NCBI GenBank assembly: GCA_902799555.1
Contig: CADCBB010000019.1
Span: forward strand, 1-47,993
DNA from: an uncultured Bacteroidales bacterium
Lineage (GTDB): Bacteria; Bacteroidota; Bacteroidia; Bacteroidales; Paludibacteraceae
Length of the DNA: 47,993 bases
Reading direction: 5' to 3'
Position numbers and translations under genes: made by a program. Under the pieces are notes generated by a model. It was not told the origin of the DNA and did not search any database. It saw only the letters and a list, made by a program, of their open reading frames with translations. Of this stretch, positions 30,480-40,618 are shown one piece after another (the stretch's first letter is position 1; each line of letters opens with the position of its first letter).

Positions 30480-31589
30480 TTATTGGATTCGTTGTCCTTG
30501 AACTGTATAGACGTTGTTATTACGTACGATCACCACTTGTCCGTTACGCAATTCTTTGCTTGCGCGAACGCTCTCATTGGCCTCCGTTTGCTCGATATCC
30601 TGCGGATAAACGGGGCGGATATCGAGGACTACACGTTGCTGCAAATTAGAGTAGTTGTCTTTATCCGGTTTCAGGCCGCGAAGTGGGTACCAGCCGTTAT
30701 AATGTCCGCTCCAGCCCCAGTTAACGTGGAACATGGTGCGTTTGCCTCCCGTTGATGTTGGTTCAATCTTATAACCGTCCAGCACAAAAGCGTGTCCGCC
30801 GCTCGTGGCAGTACCTGCATAGAGTACCGGTAGGCCTTTGTCGAACTGCTCCTGCAGATTCTCCGTCCAGTCTTCCCAGTTGGGCGAATCGGACTCGTAG
30901 TATTTCATGTTCTCGGAATAACCGAAATAGGTCCGGAGAGCGTTATACGAATATTGAATATAGGATCCGCTGGCTTCCGAAGAATAGTTCATATTCACCG
31001 ACGCGCCGCAAGCCAGCATCAAGTTCGCTACTGCTGCAGCTTGCGTTTCATTGTACGTGGGATAACCCATTTTGCTATAGGTATATTGCTCCAACATATT
31101 GTCCCAATCGAAGGGATGCTGCGAAAAGACGTACGTAGCAGCACCGCTGGATGAGGTGTAGGTAGCTTCTCCGGTGCCTACGCGCGGGTGCTTCCAGTAA
31201 CGCATGATCTGTGCCATAGCCGTTGCTACACAACCCGTAATGGCACGACCGCCATTGATGATCGGGCACAAGTCATTGTACGGCGTACCTTGGTCGTACT
31301 CGATATTGCCCAATAACGGACCTATCGAATCATTATCAGCCTGAGCGAATTGTACAAAAGCGGCATCGTCCGATTCTACGCCGATGTAGGTGTCCAATAA
31401 CGAGCGCACCTCGGCCGGCATGTTGCTAACGTCCTCGTCCTGATCGAACTCGGCAAGCACAACCGCTTGCTCACCCGTACTCTTCAGTACATGATGCCCT
31501 GCAATCTTCTCCAGCTTGTAGGGGCTAATGGCCATAACCGTCATCGCGGAAAGAACCATCGTCATGGTTAATGATACAATCTTTTTCAT
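30480..31589 (-). CDS. Secreted C10 (streptopain-like) cysteine peptidase
   Basis: A 369-aa exported peptidase. Signal peptide MKKIVSLTMTMVLSAMTVMA, then a propeptide region to about 90. The catalytic Cys is C120 in GGRAITGCVATAMAQIMRYW and the His is H266 in SGGHAFVLDGYK, followed by FHVNWGWSGHYNGWYPL typical of C10. The tail VVIVRNNNVYTVQGQRIQ is a T9SS-type sorting end, so it is probably exported to the surface or medium. It begins 5 bp after the M6 peptidase gene, forming a two-gene proteolytic unit. Confidence 0.88.
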   Translation of the reverse strand: MKKIVSLTMTMVLSAMTVMAISPYKLEKIAGHHVLKSTGEQAVVLAEFDQDEDVSNMPAEVRSLLDTYIGVESDDAAFVQFAQADNDSIGPLLGNIEYDQGTPYNDLCPIINGGRAITGCVATAMAQIMRYWKHPRVGTGEATYTSSSGAATYVFSQHPFDWDNMLEQYTYSKMGYPTYNETQAAAVANLMLACGASVNMNYSSEASGSYIQYSYNALRTYFGYSENMKYYESDSPNWEDWTENLQEQFDKGLPVLYAGTATSGGHAFVLDGYKIEPTSTGGKRTMFHVNWGWSGHYNGWYPLRGLKPDKDNYSNLQQRVVLDIRPVYPQDIEQTEANESVRASKELRNGQVVIVRNNNVYTVQGQRIQ

Positions 31590-31594
31590 ATGTC

Positions 31595-33994
31595 TTATTT
31601 TTTATAGATGAACTTCGCCCATAAGTCTTTTCTACTCATTCGATCGGCAAATAGCTTAATCAGGTAGAGATGCCCCTTGCACAATTTATCTACCGGTATA
31701 TCGGGGTTGATGACACCTGTAGCCAATGTTTGCACATGCATCAACATGCCTTCCGAATCGTAGATAGCCATATGGGTTCCTTCCGGAAGAGCGGTCTCCG
31801 TGAGCAGAATATACCTGCCGTCATCGGTGATGACTACTGGTATCCGGCTGTCTTCTTTTACGTCCTTGAGCGTGGAGGTGAGCATCTCTTTGCTAGGAGA
31901 TATATTCTCAAAACAGCTCTTTTGTTCTGCCGCTTGTATGGCCACCCGATAGAATGTGCCCGAGCGGAGATCCGAGAAGGTGGTAGCTGTATTTGGTGCC
32001 ATCACTTCGCGTTGCTCTTGCTCGGTATAGGTGACCGTAGTGTCGTTTTTATCACCCCGATACAAAGTGAGGTAGTAATACTCGGCATCTTCCACCTCTG
32101 TCCATGTAGCACGGAACGAGCTCGTACTCTGCTTATCCGCCATAATCGTATCTACGGCGGTGAGATAGTTCGGTCTTGGCGCAATGCCGTAAAGCGTCCT
32201 TAAGAGGTAATCCGTACTGTCTGCCGTGAAGATCGTCAGCAGACCCGTTGTGGCGGAGCACAACTGACGAGAGGGAGTATAGCGGATATGCAGATCTCGC
32301 TGATAATTGCCGTCTTGAATCGAATCGGTTAGGGTATCACCCGAACTACCCCAAGTCTCGCCGTCCCAAGACAGGTAAAAACGACCCGTTACACGGATCT
32401 GCAGCAACTCTGACGATAAGTCTTTGCCGTAGATGGTTACCGTTTGCTCATCGTATTCGATGACCTTCTTGTCAAACGTGCTGACAAAAGTGTCCGGTAC
32501 CTGCGGTGTTAGTTGTATCTTCAGATCCGAAGCGTTACCGACAAAGAACGATACCTTCCCGTCTGCGCGCTCGAAGATATTGGATAATTGGTAGTTCGTT
32601 AATACCTGTCCGTTGTTGAGGGTAGGTAGGAACGATGTAACACCGCCCTTACCGGGGTAGGTATCTGAAGCAGAAGCCGCCTGTGTCTGGCCGGGCTGAA
32701 TGGCTTCTACCACATCGTATCCTAAGGGGGTGTAGTTATTAAATGTATTGCTGTACCAACGGTCTTGCGAGAACGTGATATGCGATATCAGCAAGCCTGT
32801 GCCAGGCAAGCACGAACTAATACTGTCCCATCCTTCCCGTTGCCGGTTTTCAATCATGAAATACTCGGATGGATTTGGAAAGAAGGGAGTGAGATTAGAA
32901 TTGGTCTTGGCAAAGATATACGCGCTGTTCGTTTGCTCCAATGAACCCAACTTATATTGCATAGGTGCGTTGAGTTGCTGAGGAGTCATCCATCCCAGCA
33001 TAAACCGCTCGAAAGCCGAATAGACAGGAGGGGTGCGAGAGTTATTATTGTAGCAGCCGGAACACATGACATCCCATGTGCCTACTGTATAAGCTTCTTT
33101 ATTTTTGGTGTCGTACAGGTCGGGTAAACCTAACACATGTCCGAACTCATGGCAGAATGTGCCGATATTGGCCATGACGTGGCCCTTGTATCCTCTTAAC
33201 TCGGAGGTCATGAGGTAGGCGGTCAGAATCTTTCCGCTCACGCGGGTCGTATTCCAGACCGTACTTTGATGCGGCCATATACTTTTGGCCTCACCGCCTT
33301 CTGCTTCGTTATGTCCGGCGGTCACAACCGCTACCAAATCGACATAACCGCTGTTTTTGTTGTCGTATTTCGTGAAATCCACACCCGCTGTCTCGGCGAG
33401 TTTGGTCACTTCTTTCACCAGCTCTTGCGCATTCTTGTTGTTGGATGACTTGGTGTTTCCGCCATAGTATTCCTCATTTTTGGAAAGCGTATAGGGACCA
33501 TAGACATCAAACTGTACATCCAGCATGTTGTTGGAGGATGCTAAATAATAATCGCGTACAGAGCCGGTAGAGCCGTTCTGGGAAAAACGGTGCTCGTTGT
33601 ATAGGTTCGTAAATTGCTCGACAGGATCCTGAATCACAAAACTCTTGTCCGCATATTGTGCGAGCAGTACGACTACGTGTACCGTGCCCGTTTTCGGGAA
33701 ATCGGTATTGGTCGTGTATTGCTGTTGGATTCTTCGCGCCTGTGCCTGCTCTTGGCGCTTCGATAGCCGGGCTGCTGTCTCCATATGCAGCAAACCCTGA
33801 TCGTTTTTCTCCCAATAGTTGCCGTTTAGGTCTTCGTACCAATGGTAGAACTCATCGCCGCGTAAGGTGACGAGGATTATTTCTCCCGACTGAGTGGTAG
33901 CTTCCATCCATGCCTGCTGTGCAGGGACAGCATAGGCTATCCCGCTCATCATAACGAACGAGATAAACAATATTATGTCCCTGAAAGCACGCAT
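31595..33994 (-). CDS. Secreted M6-family metallopeptidase
   Basis: A 799-aa exported zinc peptidase. Signal peptide to about residue 22 (LFISFVMMSGIAYAVP). The zinc motif is HEFGH at 282-286 in FCHEFGHVLGLPDLYD, with the SIWPHQS and GTWDVMCSG segments typical of M6 (immune inhibitor A-like) enzymes. Later comes a fibronectin-like domain (SSFRATWTEVEDAEYYYLTL). The C-terminal LPEGTHMAIYDSEGMLMHVQ region resembles a T9SS type A sorting domain. It likely degrades host or dietary protein outside the cell, with the downstream C10 peptidase as a partner. Confidence 0.87.
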   Translation of the reverse strand: MRAFRDIILFISFVMMSGIAYAVPAQQAWMEATTQSGEIILVTLRGDEFYHWYEDLNGNYWEKNDQGLLHMETAARLSKRQEQAQARRIQQQYTTNTDFPKTGTVHVVVLLAQYADKSFVIQDPVEQFTNLYNEHRFSQNGSTGSVRDYYLASSNNMLDVQFDVYGPYTLSKNEEYYGGNTKSSNNKNAQELVKEVTKLAETAGVDFTKYDNKNSGYVDLVAVVTAGHNEAEGGEAKSIWPHQSTVWNTTRVSGKILTAYLMTSELRGYKGHVMANIGTFCHEFGHVLGLPDLYDTKNKEAYTVGTWDVMCSGCYNNNSRTPPVYSAFERFMLGWMTPQQLNAPMQYKLGSLEQTNSAYIFAKTNSNLTPFFPNPSEYFMIENRQREGWDSISSCLPGTGLLISHITFSQDRWYSNTFNNYTPLGYDVVEAIQPGQTQAASASDTYPGKGGVTSFLPTLNNGQVLTNYQLSNIFERADGKVSFFVGNASDLKIQLTPQVPDTFVSTFDKKVIEYDEQTVTIYGKDLSSELLQIRVTGRFYLSWDGETWGSSGDTLTDSIQDGNYQRDLHIRYTPSRQLCSATTGLLTIFTADSTDYLLRTLYGIAPRPNYLTAVDTIMADKQSTSSFRATWTEVEDAEYYYLTLYRGDKNDTTVTYTEQEQREVMAPNTATTFSDLRSGTFYRVAIQAAEQKSCFENISPSKEMLTSTLKDVKEDSRIPVVITDDGRYILLTETALPEGTHMAIYDSEGMLMHVQTLATGVINPDIPVDKLCKGHLYLIKLFADRMSRKDLWAKFIYKK

Positions 33995-34010
33995 TATAGG
34001 TCTTCTTATA

Positions 34011-34054
34011 TTACTACAATACCACGCGCATTCCTGCCCGTGGTGTTGTAGTAA
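34011..34054 (-). terminator. 16-bp hairpin after the lipoprotein gene
   Basis: TTACTACAATACCACG (34011-34026) pairs with CGTGGTGTTGTAGTAA (34039-34054) with one G-T wobble and a 12-nt loop. It separates the SusCD-lipoprotein unit from the peptidase unit. Confidence 0.6.
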
Positions 34055-34073
34055 GACGGTGTTTAGAACACGA

Positions 34074-35312
34074 TTATTTCTTTACTTTGAACGTTTTTGC
34101 ACGGTCAAGTTGCTCACGCAGAGTTGCTCTTTGAGCCTCTGTCAGCACAGGCATCTCAATATAACGAGCCTGCTTCTCACCCTGACGAGCGTTAACTTTT
34201 GCAGGAGCATTGAACTCATACTTGTATTCGTTACCGAAATAAACTTTCTGGTCAACGAGCTCAATATCGGTATCTGTCTCTTTGAAGTGTGCACCGTACT
34301 GATAGATCTCATAGGTCGTAGTATCCGATTCCCAAAGGAGTTCTTTAGCCTTGAGGCTGTAAGCATTTACGCTAAGCATGTATTTCGATGCGCTGTAGTT
34401 GTCTTCGAAATCCAAGTAACCTTCTTCAAAGAAGAGATCAGGAATGTACGATGCGTAGTATCCGTCACTTCCATAACCCTCTTCTGTCGTATGGTACTCG
34501 TAAATTCTTAGAGTAGCACCGCTGATATAGCCGGATGCTCTCTGCAGGTCTTGACCTGCTTTTTGTTGATCCTTTTCAATGTATCGGTCGATGATATAAT
34601 CGTAGATAGCGCTGGTGTAGTTAGCCTCATCGATAGAGAACGGTCTACCTACAGTTGTAGTGCTGTCCGGATACTCATTCGTGATTGCCCAGTCACCCAA
34701 CACGAACTTTGTTCCACTACCGTTGTTAGCCCATGCCGGAGCCCAGTAGAAAGGAGCTTGGAATTCAAGAATCGCACCTTTGTCTGTACCGGAGAGCTCA
34801 AAATCTTCGTTATAGTAGAAACCTTCAGAGAAGACCATTACGTTGCAGAGCACTTTCTTTGCTACGTAGTACTTAGCCCCCCAAGACTCGCTGCGGAGGG
34901 TATCAAGTTTATCACTATAGGTGGTGTCATAGTCATACACAAATGCACCGGTGAAGTTGAGCGCCTCGTACTCCGATTTAACGGTTACTTCACAAGTTGC
35001 GGTGTAGTCACCAGATTTAGCGGTAATCGTTGCGTTACCAAGATCTACAGCAGTTACGGTACCGTTGTTGCTAACGGTTGCTACATCGGTGTTGGAACTG
35101 GTCCAAGTGATGGTTACGCTCGCGCCTGCAGGCTCTGTTACATAAGCCAGACGAGTGCTCTCACCAACGGATAATACAAGTTGGCTCGGCTTAACAGTAA
35201 GACCGGTGATAGAAGTGTTGGTCGGATCCTTTTGCTTTTCCGGATTACAACTTGTCACTGTGAACGCTACAAATGTCATAGCGATCAGCGAAAAAATAAT
35301 ACTCTTTTTCAT
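34074..35312 (-). CDS. Surface lipoprotein with BIG2-type Ig-like domain
   Basis: A 412-aa lipoprotein. The signal peptide ends in the lipobox TVTSC (Cys22). Residues about 35-110 form a BIG2-like bacterial Ig domain (VLSVGESTRLAYVTEPAGAS; WTSSNTDVATVSNNGTVTAV). The rest is beta-rich and acidic with no catalytic motif. As the third gene of a SusC-SusD-lipoprotein unit, it is a candidate surface glycan- or protein-binding component of the uptake complex. The ligand is unknown. Confidence 0.72.
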   Translation of the reverse strand: MKKSIIFSLIAMTFVAFTVTSCNPEKQKDPTNTSITGLTVKPSQLVLSVGESTRLAYVTEPAGASVTITWTSSNTDVATVSNNGTVTAVDLGNATITAKSGDYTATCEVTVKSEYEALNFTGAFVYDYDTTYSDKLDTLRSESWGAKYYVAKKVLCNVMVFSEGFYYNEDFELSGTDKGAILEFQAPFYWAPAWANNGSGTKFVLGDWAITNEYPDSTTTVGRPFSIDEANYTSAIYDYIIDRYIEKDQQKAGQDLQRASGYISGATLRIYEYHTTEEGYGSDGYYASYIPDLFFEEGYLDFEDNYSASKYMLSVNAYSLKAKELLWESDTTTYEIYQYGAHFKETDTDIELVDQKVYFGNEYKYEFNAPAKVNARQGEKQARYIEMPVLTEAQRATLREQLDRAKTFKVKK

Positions 35313-35358
35313 AACTCGAAAAATTTTGTGGTTTATATTGTTTTTATCTTTTTCTCAT

Positions 35359-37062
35359 TTAGTCTCCTAGATGAGGGTTGTAGTTCGTTTCCGAAGCAGG
35401 AATCTGCATCGTATATTTGGTTTCATCATCGTAAGCTATCTCGGCTCCCTTGTCGTACGCGTGGTTAGCACCCCTGCGTACTTTCTCTTCCACAGTCTTC
35501 GTCTCCTCGTTGTAATACTTGTATTTGTGACAAGTCAGACGACGGAAAGTCTGCAATCCGTATCCTTCGCCCCACAACTCAACACGCCAGTTTAGGATAA
35601 GCGCTTTGATGAATTCTTCTTCGTCGGTGGAAAGGCTTGCTCTGTAGGTTGCATATTTGTCGGCTGCCGTCGAATCCTGCAGGTTGATACGCTCGTCCGT
35701 GATAGCCGTCAGATACATAGCTGCGGAATCGAGGTCCTCCAGGAAATAACAAGCCTCCGAAGCGATGAGATACATCAACTCAATACGCATGAATACGTTA
35801 TCGCTCAGCCACTCACGGTCGATATTGTCTGTTGCAGTAGAAGTCGGGTTCTTGGAGGAGAAATACTTCTTGTCCGGGCAAAGGGCATACGTGCTGTTCG
35901 CCTTGCCGTCATTGAACCACAGTTTGCGGACGTCCCAAGCCGGGATCTCGTCATACAGGTGTTTGTCTATCGCTTTCGTGCCGCCTACCCATGCATAGGA
36001 GTAAGAGTGGATATCTACGTGACCTTGGAACGATGCCAGACCACCGGTCGTCTCTACCGTCACATTCTGTCCCCACATCCACGATTTGTCCTCTATGTTG
36101 TTGAAACCGGTTGTCAGAACCGAACGGTTAGGGATGATCTCATGCTCGTGGGCTTGGATCACTTGGTCTGCGTACGTCAACGCTTTGCGCATCGGCATCT
36201 CTAACAGCGGGTTCGACGCTCCTACGTTGATCTCGCGTGCACGGTTCAGATAGTAGTAAGCCAATATACCGCGTGCTACATTGATGTCCACCTCCAGCTT
36301 GCTTGCGCCTTCGTATTCTTTGCCGAAAGCATCAAATACCGAGATAGCACTCGTCAAGTCTTGGTCAATGAGGGTATATACTTCGTTGAGCATCGCCAGC
36401 GGCTGTGCGCCGTCGTTCATGTTCGCCTCGGTGTACACGGGGAAACACGGATAGTTCGTCAAATTGTATCCACCGTTGAACAAGTGATCTACCGTCGGAA
36501 CGAAGAAACGCACGAGACTCGAATAGACATATCCACGCATGGTCAAAGCCTGTGCGTAGTAGATCGCACTCAGCGAGTCCTGCTCGTTATAGTGATAGAT
36601 TACGTTGCCTGACTCATCCAGCACGTTCAGACCGTCGGTCGGCATGCCGTATTTGTTCAGGTTGTCCCAGAACGTGGTCTGCGTCTTCACCGTGGAAATC
36701 ACCATGTTGATATTACGCAGCATACCGTAGAAGTGGCTCCATAAATAGCCACTACGATACTCACGAGTCAATTGACGCTCATCGTACATGAACCAACCGT
36801 ACGATTCGTCGGTTAAGGCCATATCGCTGCACAGCAGATCGCCGTACATGTCAATCGAGCGTTGACCGAAGTTCTCCGTCGACGACACGGCATACATCAT
36901 TGAATACACACCGCGCATCGAGCCTTCCAACTTATTACCAAGTTGGTCATATTGCTCTTGGATCAAGGAACCGCCGATAGGAGGTTGATTCAAGAACTCG
37001 TCACAGCCGGCAAGGGATACTGCCGTCGTGAATATAAGCAATAGTTTTGTTATCGTTTTCAT
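35359..37062 (-). CDS. SusD/RagB-family nutrient-binding lipoprotein
   Basis: A 567-aa outer-membrane lipoprotein: lipobox SLAGC (Cys20), then DEFLNQPPIGG, the standard SusD opening. TPR-like helices carry the fold (YYAQALTMRGYVYSSLVRFF; ARGILAYYYLNRAREI) and the ending ETKYTMQIPASETNYNPHL is the typical SusD C-terminus. It caps the SusC channel and binds the substrate. It starts 19 bp after susC with an AAGGAGG RBS. It is followed by the BIG2 lipoprotein. Confidence 0.93.
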   Translation of the reverse strand: MKTITKLLLIFTTAVSLAGCDEFLNQPPIGGSLIQEQYDQLGNKLEGSMRGVYSMMYAVSSTENFGQRSIDMYGDLLCSDMALTDESYGWFMYDERQLTREYRSGYLWSHFYGMLRNINMVISTVKTQTTFWDNLNKYGMPTDGLNVLDESGNVIYHYNEQDSLSAIYYAQALTMRGYVYSSLVRFFVPTVDHLFNGGYNLTNYPCFPVYTEANMNDGAQPLAMLNEVYTLIDQDLTSAISVFDAFGKEYEGASKLEVDINVARGILAYYYLNRAREINVGASNPLLEMPMRKALTYADQVIQAHEHEIIPNRSVLTTGFNNIEDKSWMWGQNVTVETTGGLASFQGHVDIHSYSYAWVGGTKAIDKHLYDEIPAWDVRKLWFNDGKANSTYALCPDKKYFSSKNPTSTATDNIDREWLSDNVFMRIELMYLIASEACYFLEDLDSAAMYLTAITDERINLQDSTAADKYATYRASLSTDEEEFIKALILNWRVELWGEGYGLQTFRRLTCHKYKYYNEETKTVEEKVRRGANHAYDKGAEIAYDDETKYTMQIPASETNYNPHLGD

Positions 37063-37081
37063 ATGTTTGCCTCCTTAGTCT

Positions 37082-40000
37082 TTAGAATTGGAACTTGATA
37101 CCGCCCATAATCGTGGAGAGCGGAGTGTATTGATACGTATCCGAAGAACCTGCGTAAGAAGTCATCGGGTTGTAACCTTTACGTGCGGAAATCAGCGCGA
37201 GGTTGTCTCCTGTTACATACAACTCCAATACATTCAGTTTAATCTTCTCGATCAGTTTTTTCGGGAACTTGTATCCCAGACGTACGTTGTACAGAGAGAG
37301 GTACGAGTTCGAGATCAGGAAACGATCCGAGATCGAGCTGGCGTATTTGTCATCGCCATTAGACAGACGCGGAACACCTGCTATGCCCTTGTCTGCGATA
37401 GCTTGTTTCTCAGCTGCTGTCATCTGCGGAGACCATGCATTACGCATATCTACGTGCCAGTTGATCTTACCTACGCGCTCCGATTGCATCAAAGTAGCGT
37501 ATTGGTAATCAACACCATAACCTCCGATACGATACGGGCACATAACGGAGAGAGATACACCGTAAGCCTCGAAATCGATTCCGATACCACCTTCCAATGC
37601 AAACTCTGCAGACTTGCCCAGATAATCAGATCCTGCGTACGGATACTGGTCGGTCGTAGTCGTCTTGATAACTGCATCCGGGTGTTGCTCGCGATACAAA
37701 TATACGTTGTCGATATAGTTGTTTCCTTGCTCACCACGAGCACGACGGTTGGCTGCACTCGTATAACCGAACGAACCTAAAGTCTCGTCATAGTATGCTA
37801 CGTACAAAGCCTTACCCGATTCTGCATCCACACCGGCATATTGCGGCATGTTGTAGTCGTACAACGAGAAGCCTTTGGCGATACCGCCGTTATACAGCAT
37901 CTCGGTCTCTGTATTGATGTCGGTCGGCAAGGTCAGCACCTTGTTGTGGTAGTGACCACCCGTCAGACGTACGTCTAACTTCACGTTACGCGTATCTACA
38001 GCGTGCACTTTGAATTGGAACTCAACACCGTTGTTGGACATCGAACCGCCGTTTACCCATGTGCTGGAGTAACCTTGCGAAGAAGCAGTGTACTTCGGCA
38101 TCAATAGGTTGTCTGTGTATTTCCAGAAGTAATCAAATTCCAAATCCAGATACTTGCTCAGACTCAACTCCAAGCCGACGTCAACCACCTGCGTACGCTC
38201 CCAAGTGATATCTTTGGCACCTTTGTAATCCCATACATAACCAACCTCACCATCTACGTTCTCGATCGAGTATTGATCAGAATAGAGGTAGTTGCTGATA
38301 CCCTGGTTACCGTTGGCACCCCAGCTCAGACGTAACTTACCGTTCTTCAACCAATCGCCGGCTGCCGTATTGTCGATGAAGCTCTCGTTGGTGAATTTCC
38401 ACGATACACCGACCGAGCCGAAATGACCCCAACGGTGACCCTTGGCAAATTTAGACGAACCGTCGGCACGGTAGTTAGCCGTGATACCGTAACGCTCGTT
38501 GTACCAATAACTTGCATTGATCAACCAGCTATCCAGCGTCGTGATATTCTTATAAGAGGTCATATACGACATCTGAACCGCGTTACCCCATTCCAATACG
38601 GAAGGACCTGTCGTTGCGGCTACGTGGTTCATACCACCAGCCATAATGCCGTACTGATAGTAGTTCGTCTCGTGGAGCGCATACATATCCAGCGTGTGCT
38701 CGCCGAAGGTCTTGTTGTAAGACAACTGCTCGATGATATCAAACGCCAGTAAGTTGTATTGCGTCTTTCCGATACGACCGATACCTGCTGCATCGCCATA
38801 GAATGCATTCGTGTAATCCGAGTTCGTAGCACCCAGATATTGCAAACCACCGGTAATCTTGAGTTTCAAGCCCTCATAGAGCTTGAACTCTAAATTCGCG
38901 TTCGCTGCCACTTGGTGTTGTACGGTGTTATCTCTATCCCATACCAGCGAACCGGCAGGGTTAATACCGGAACCGTAAGCACGACCCCAACCTTCATACA
39001 TACCGTAGTCAAACATCGGACCACCGGTTTTCGGATCAATCAGAATATAACCGTTACTGTTGATCGTCTTACCGGTAATACCATTACCATAGCTGTATTT
39101 GCCTACAGGAATAGTACCGGAACCGTTCTTCTCGCTGCCATATACATAAACCGGATAAATCGGCGGAATCTCATTCACATACGCAAAACCGTTGTTCATG
39201 TTGCTGCCTTGACCGACTGCATTGGTGGAAGAATAGGTGTACGATACGTTCATCGAACCCTTGAACCATTTCTTGGGTTGGAACTCGATGTTGGAACGTG
39301 CCGTGAAACGGTCGAAGTCAGATCCGATATAGTATCCCTCGTCTTTCAGATAACCGAAGGAAACATAGTACGATGTCTTCTCCGATCCTCCGGAAATACG
39401 GACGGTAGCGTCGGCTTTCTGACCTGCGCGGAAGATAGCTTTATCCCACGAGATCATATCTTTGTATTGCTCCAACATCTGAACCTCCGGGTAGAACTTA
39501 CCGGTATAACCATTGATCAACTCGTTGCCGGCGTGATCCCATAAGTTGTAACCTACAGGAAGACCCTTTGACGAGAACAACGTGTTGTTCACCGCTTGGA
39601 TCAATTTGTCTTCCGACATGTATGATCCGTTCAGCGAGTTGTAGATTGATTGCCAGGACATCTCGACGTACTCCTTCGGGTCGGTGATGACGTCGTACAT
39701 CGGCAACCAGTGCATGTTGGCACCGTACTTCACATCTACGTCAATCTTACCGGACTCACCCGATGTACCTTTCTTCGTCGTGATCACGATCACACCGTTG
39801 GCGCCACGGCTACCATACAACGAAGTAGCGGTAGCGTCTTTCAGAATCGTAGTCGAAGCAATATCGCCCGGGTCAATGGATGCAATGTCACCTGCCTGAT
39901 AAGGAATACCATCTACAACGTACAACGGAGCGTTGCTTGCGTAGATAGAACCGATACCACGGATACGAATCGATGCGTTCGTTCCCGGCTGACCGGAGGT

Positions 40001-40444
40001 GTTAACCACTTGGACACCGGCTACCTCACCCGCAAGGGCTTTGGTTACCTCTGACGGACTCTTCTTCTCAATGTCGTCTGCGCTCACGGCTACTGCAGAT
40101 CCGGCGAAAGAACCCTTGCTCACATTGCCGTAACCCGTTACAACCACCTCTTGGATGACCTCGGAGTTCTCTGCCAACACAACACGTACATTTTTCTCTG
40201 CCTGCACTTCTTTCGTCTCCATACCGACAAAACTGACTACCAGAGTCTTCACAGATTCCGGCACTTCCATCTCGAACTTTCCGTCGTAGTCCGAGATCGT
40301 ACCCTGTGTGGTGCCTTTCGCTTGGATGCTGGCGCCGATCACCGGCTCGCCTTTCGCGTCCACTACCACACCGCTGACTTGTTTCTCTGCGAACAATCCT
40401 ATGCTGATCGCAGCAAGAAACAAAAGTGTAAAAATCTTCTTCAT
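37082..40444 (-). CDS. SusC/RagA-family TonB-linked transporter
   Basis: A 1120-aa outer-membrane transporter. Signal peptide MKKIFTLLFLAAISIGLFAE; a carboxypeptidase-regulatory-like domain at about 22-95 (VSGVVVDAKGEPVIGASIQA); TonB box region VIQEVVVTGYG; plug at about 115-235 (SIRIRGIGSIYASNAPLYVV; TATSLYGSRGANGVIVITTK); then the barrel ending TPLSTIMGGIKFQF. With the SusD partner it imports oligosaccharides or peptides powered by TonB. Downstream secreted peptidases hint at a proteinaceous nutrient, an inference only. Own promoter at 40549-40579. Confidence 0.95.
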   Translation of the reverse strand: MKKIFTLLFLAAISIGLFAEKQVSGVVVDAKGEPVIGASIQAKGTTQGTISDYDGKFEMEVPESVKTLVVSFVGMETKEVQAEKNVRVVLAENSEVIQEVVVTGYGNVSKGSFAGSAVAVSADDIEKKSPSEVTKALAGEVAGVQVVNTSGQPGTNASIRIRGIGSIYASNAPLYVVDGIPYQAGDIASIDPGDIASTTILKDATATSLYGSRGANGVIVITTKKGTSGESGKIDVDVKYGANMHWLPMYDVITDPKEYVEMSWQSIYNSLNGSYMSEDKLIQAVNNTLFSSKGLPVGYNLWDHAGNELINGYTGKFYPEVQMLEQYKDMISWDKAIFRAGQKADATVRISGGSEKTSYYVSFGYLKDEGYYIGSDFDRFTARSNIEFQPKKWFKGSMNVSYTYSSTNAVGQGSNMNNGFAYVNEIPPIYPVYVYGSEKNGSGTIPVGKYSYGNGITGKTINSNGYILIDPKTGGPMFDYGMYEGWGRAYGSGINPAGSLVWDRDNTVQHQVAANANLEFKLYEGLKLKITGGLQYLGATNSDYTNAFYGDAAGIGRIGKTQYNLLAFDIIEQLSYNKTFGEHTLDMYALHETNYYQYGIMAGGMNHVAATTGPSVLEWGNAVQMSYMTSYKNITTLDSWLINASYWYNERYGITANYRADGSSKFAKGHRWGHFGSVGVSWKFTNESFIDNTAAGDWLKNGKLRLSWGANGNQGISNYLYSDQYSIENVDGEVGYVWDYKGAKDITWERTQVVDVGLELSLSKYLDLEFDYFWKYTDNLLMPKYTASSQGYSSTWVNGGSMSNNGVEFQFKVHAVDTRNVKLDVRLTGGHYHNKVLTLPTDINTETEMLYNGGIAKGFSLYDYNMPQYAGVDAESGKALYVAYYDETLGSFGYTSAANRRARGEQGNNYIDNVYLYREQHPDAVIKTTTTDQYPYAGSDYLGKSAEFALEGGIGIDFEAYGVSLSVMCPYRIGGYGVDYQYATLMQSERVGKINWHVDMRNAWSPQMTAAEKQAIADKGIAGVPRLSNGDDKYASSISDRFLISNSYLSLYNVRLGYKFPKKLIEKIKLNVLELYVTGDNLALISARKGYNPMTSYAGSSDTYQYTPLSTIMGGIKFQF

Positions 40445-40486
40445 TGTTTGTTATTATTGTTAATTATTTCGTTCGTTTTGACTTTT

Positions 40487-40530
40487 TTCTTATACGCGTA
40501 CGTATATAATATACGGAATACGCATACGCG
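40487..40530 (-). other. Palindromic leader element of susC
   Basis: The leader contains ATACGCGTACGTATATAATA followed by TACGGAATACGCATACGCGC (plus strand). GCGTATGCGTAT can pair with ATACGTACGC. A similar ACGTATATAnTATT motif is found in the gene-free stretch near 14441. Confidence 0.4.
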
Positions 40531-40548
40531 CACAGACGAAAAATCGCG

Positions 40549-40579
40549 CAAAGGTACGACTTTTTTTTTATATAACCAA
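40549..40579 (-). promoter_or_regulatory. Promoter of the susC-susD-lipoprotein unit
   Basis: TTG 40579-40577, 20-nt spacer (GTTATATAAAAA, ending GTCG), TACCTTTG 40556-40549. The transcript would have a leader of about 100 nt. Confidence 0.7.
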
Positions 40580-40618
40580 ATTTTTAGAGGAAAAAGTGCA
40601 AAAAAATACGTTTTTGCA

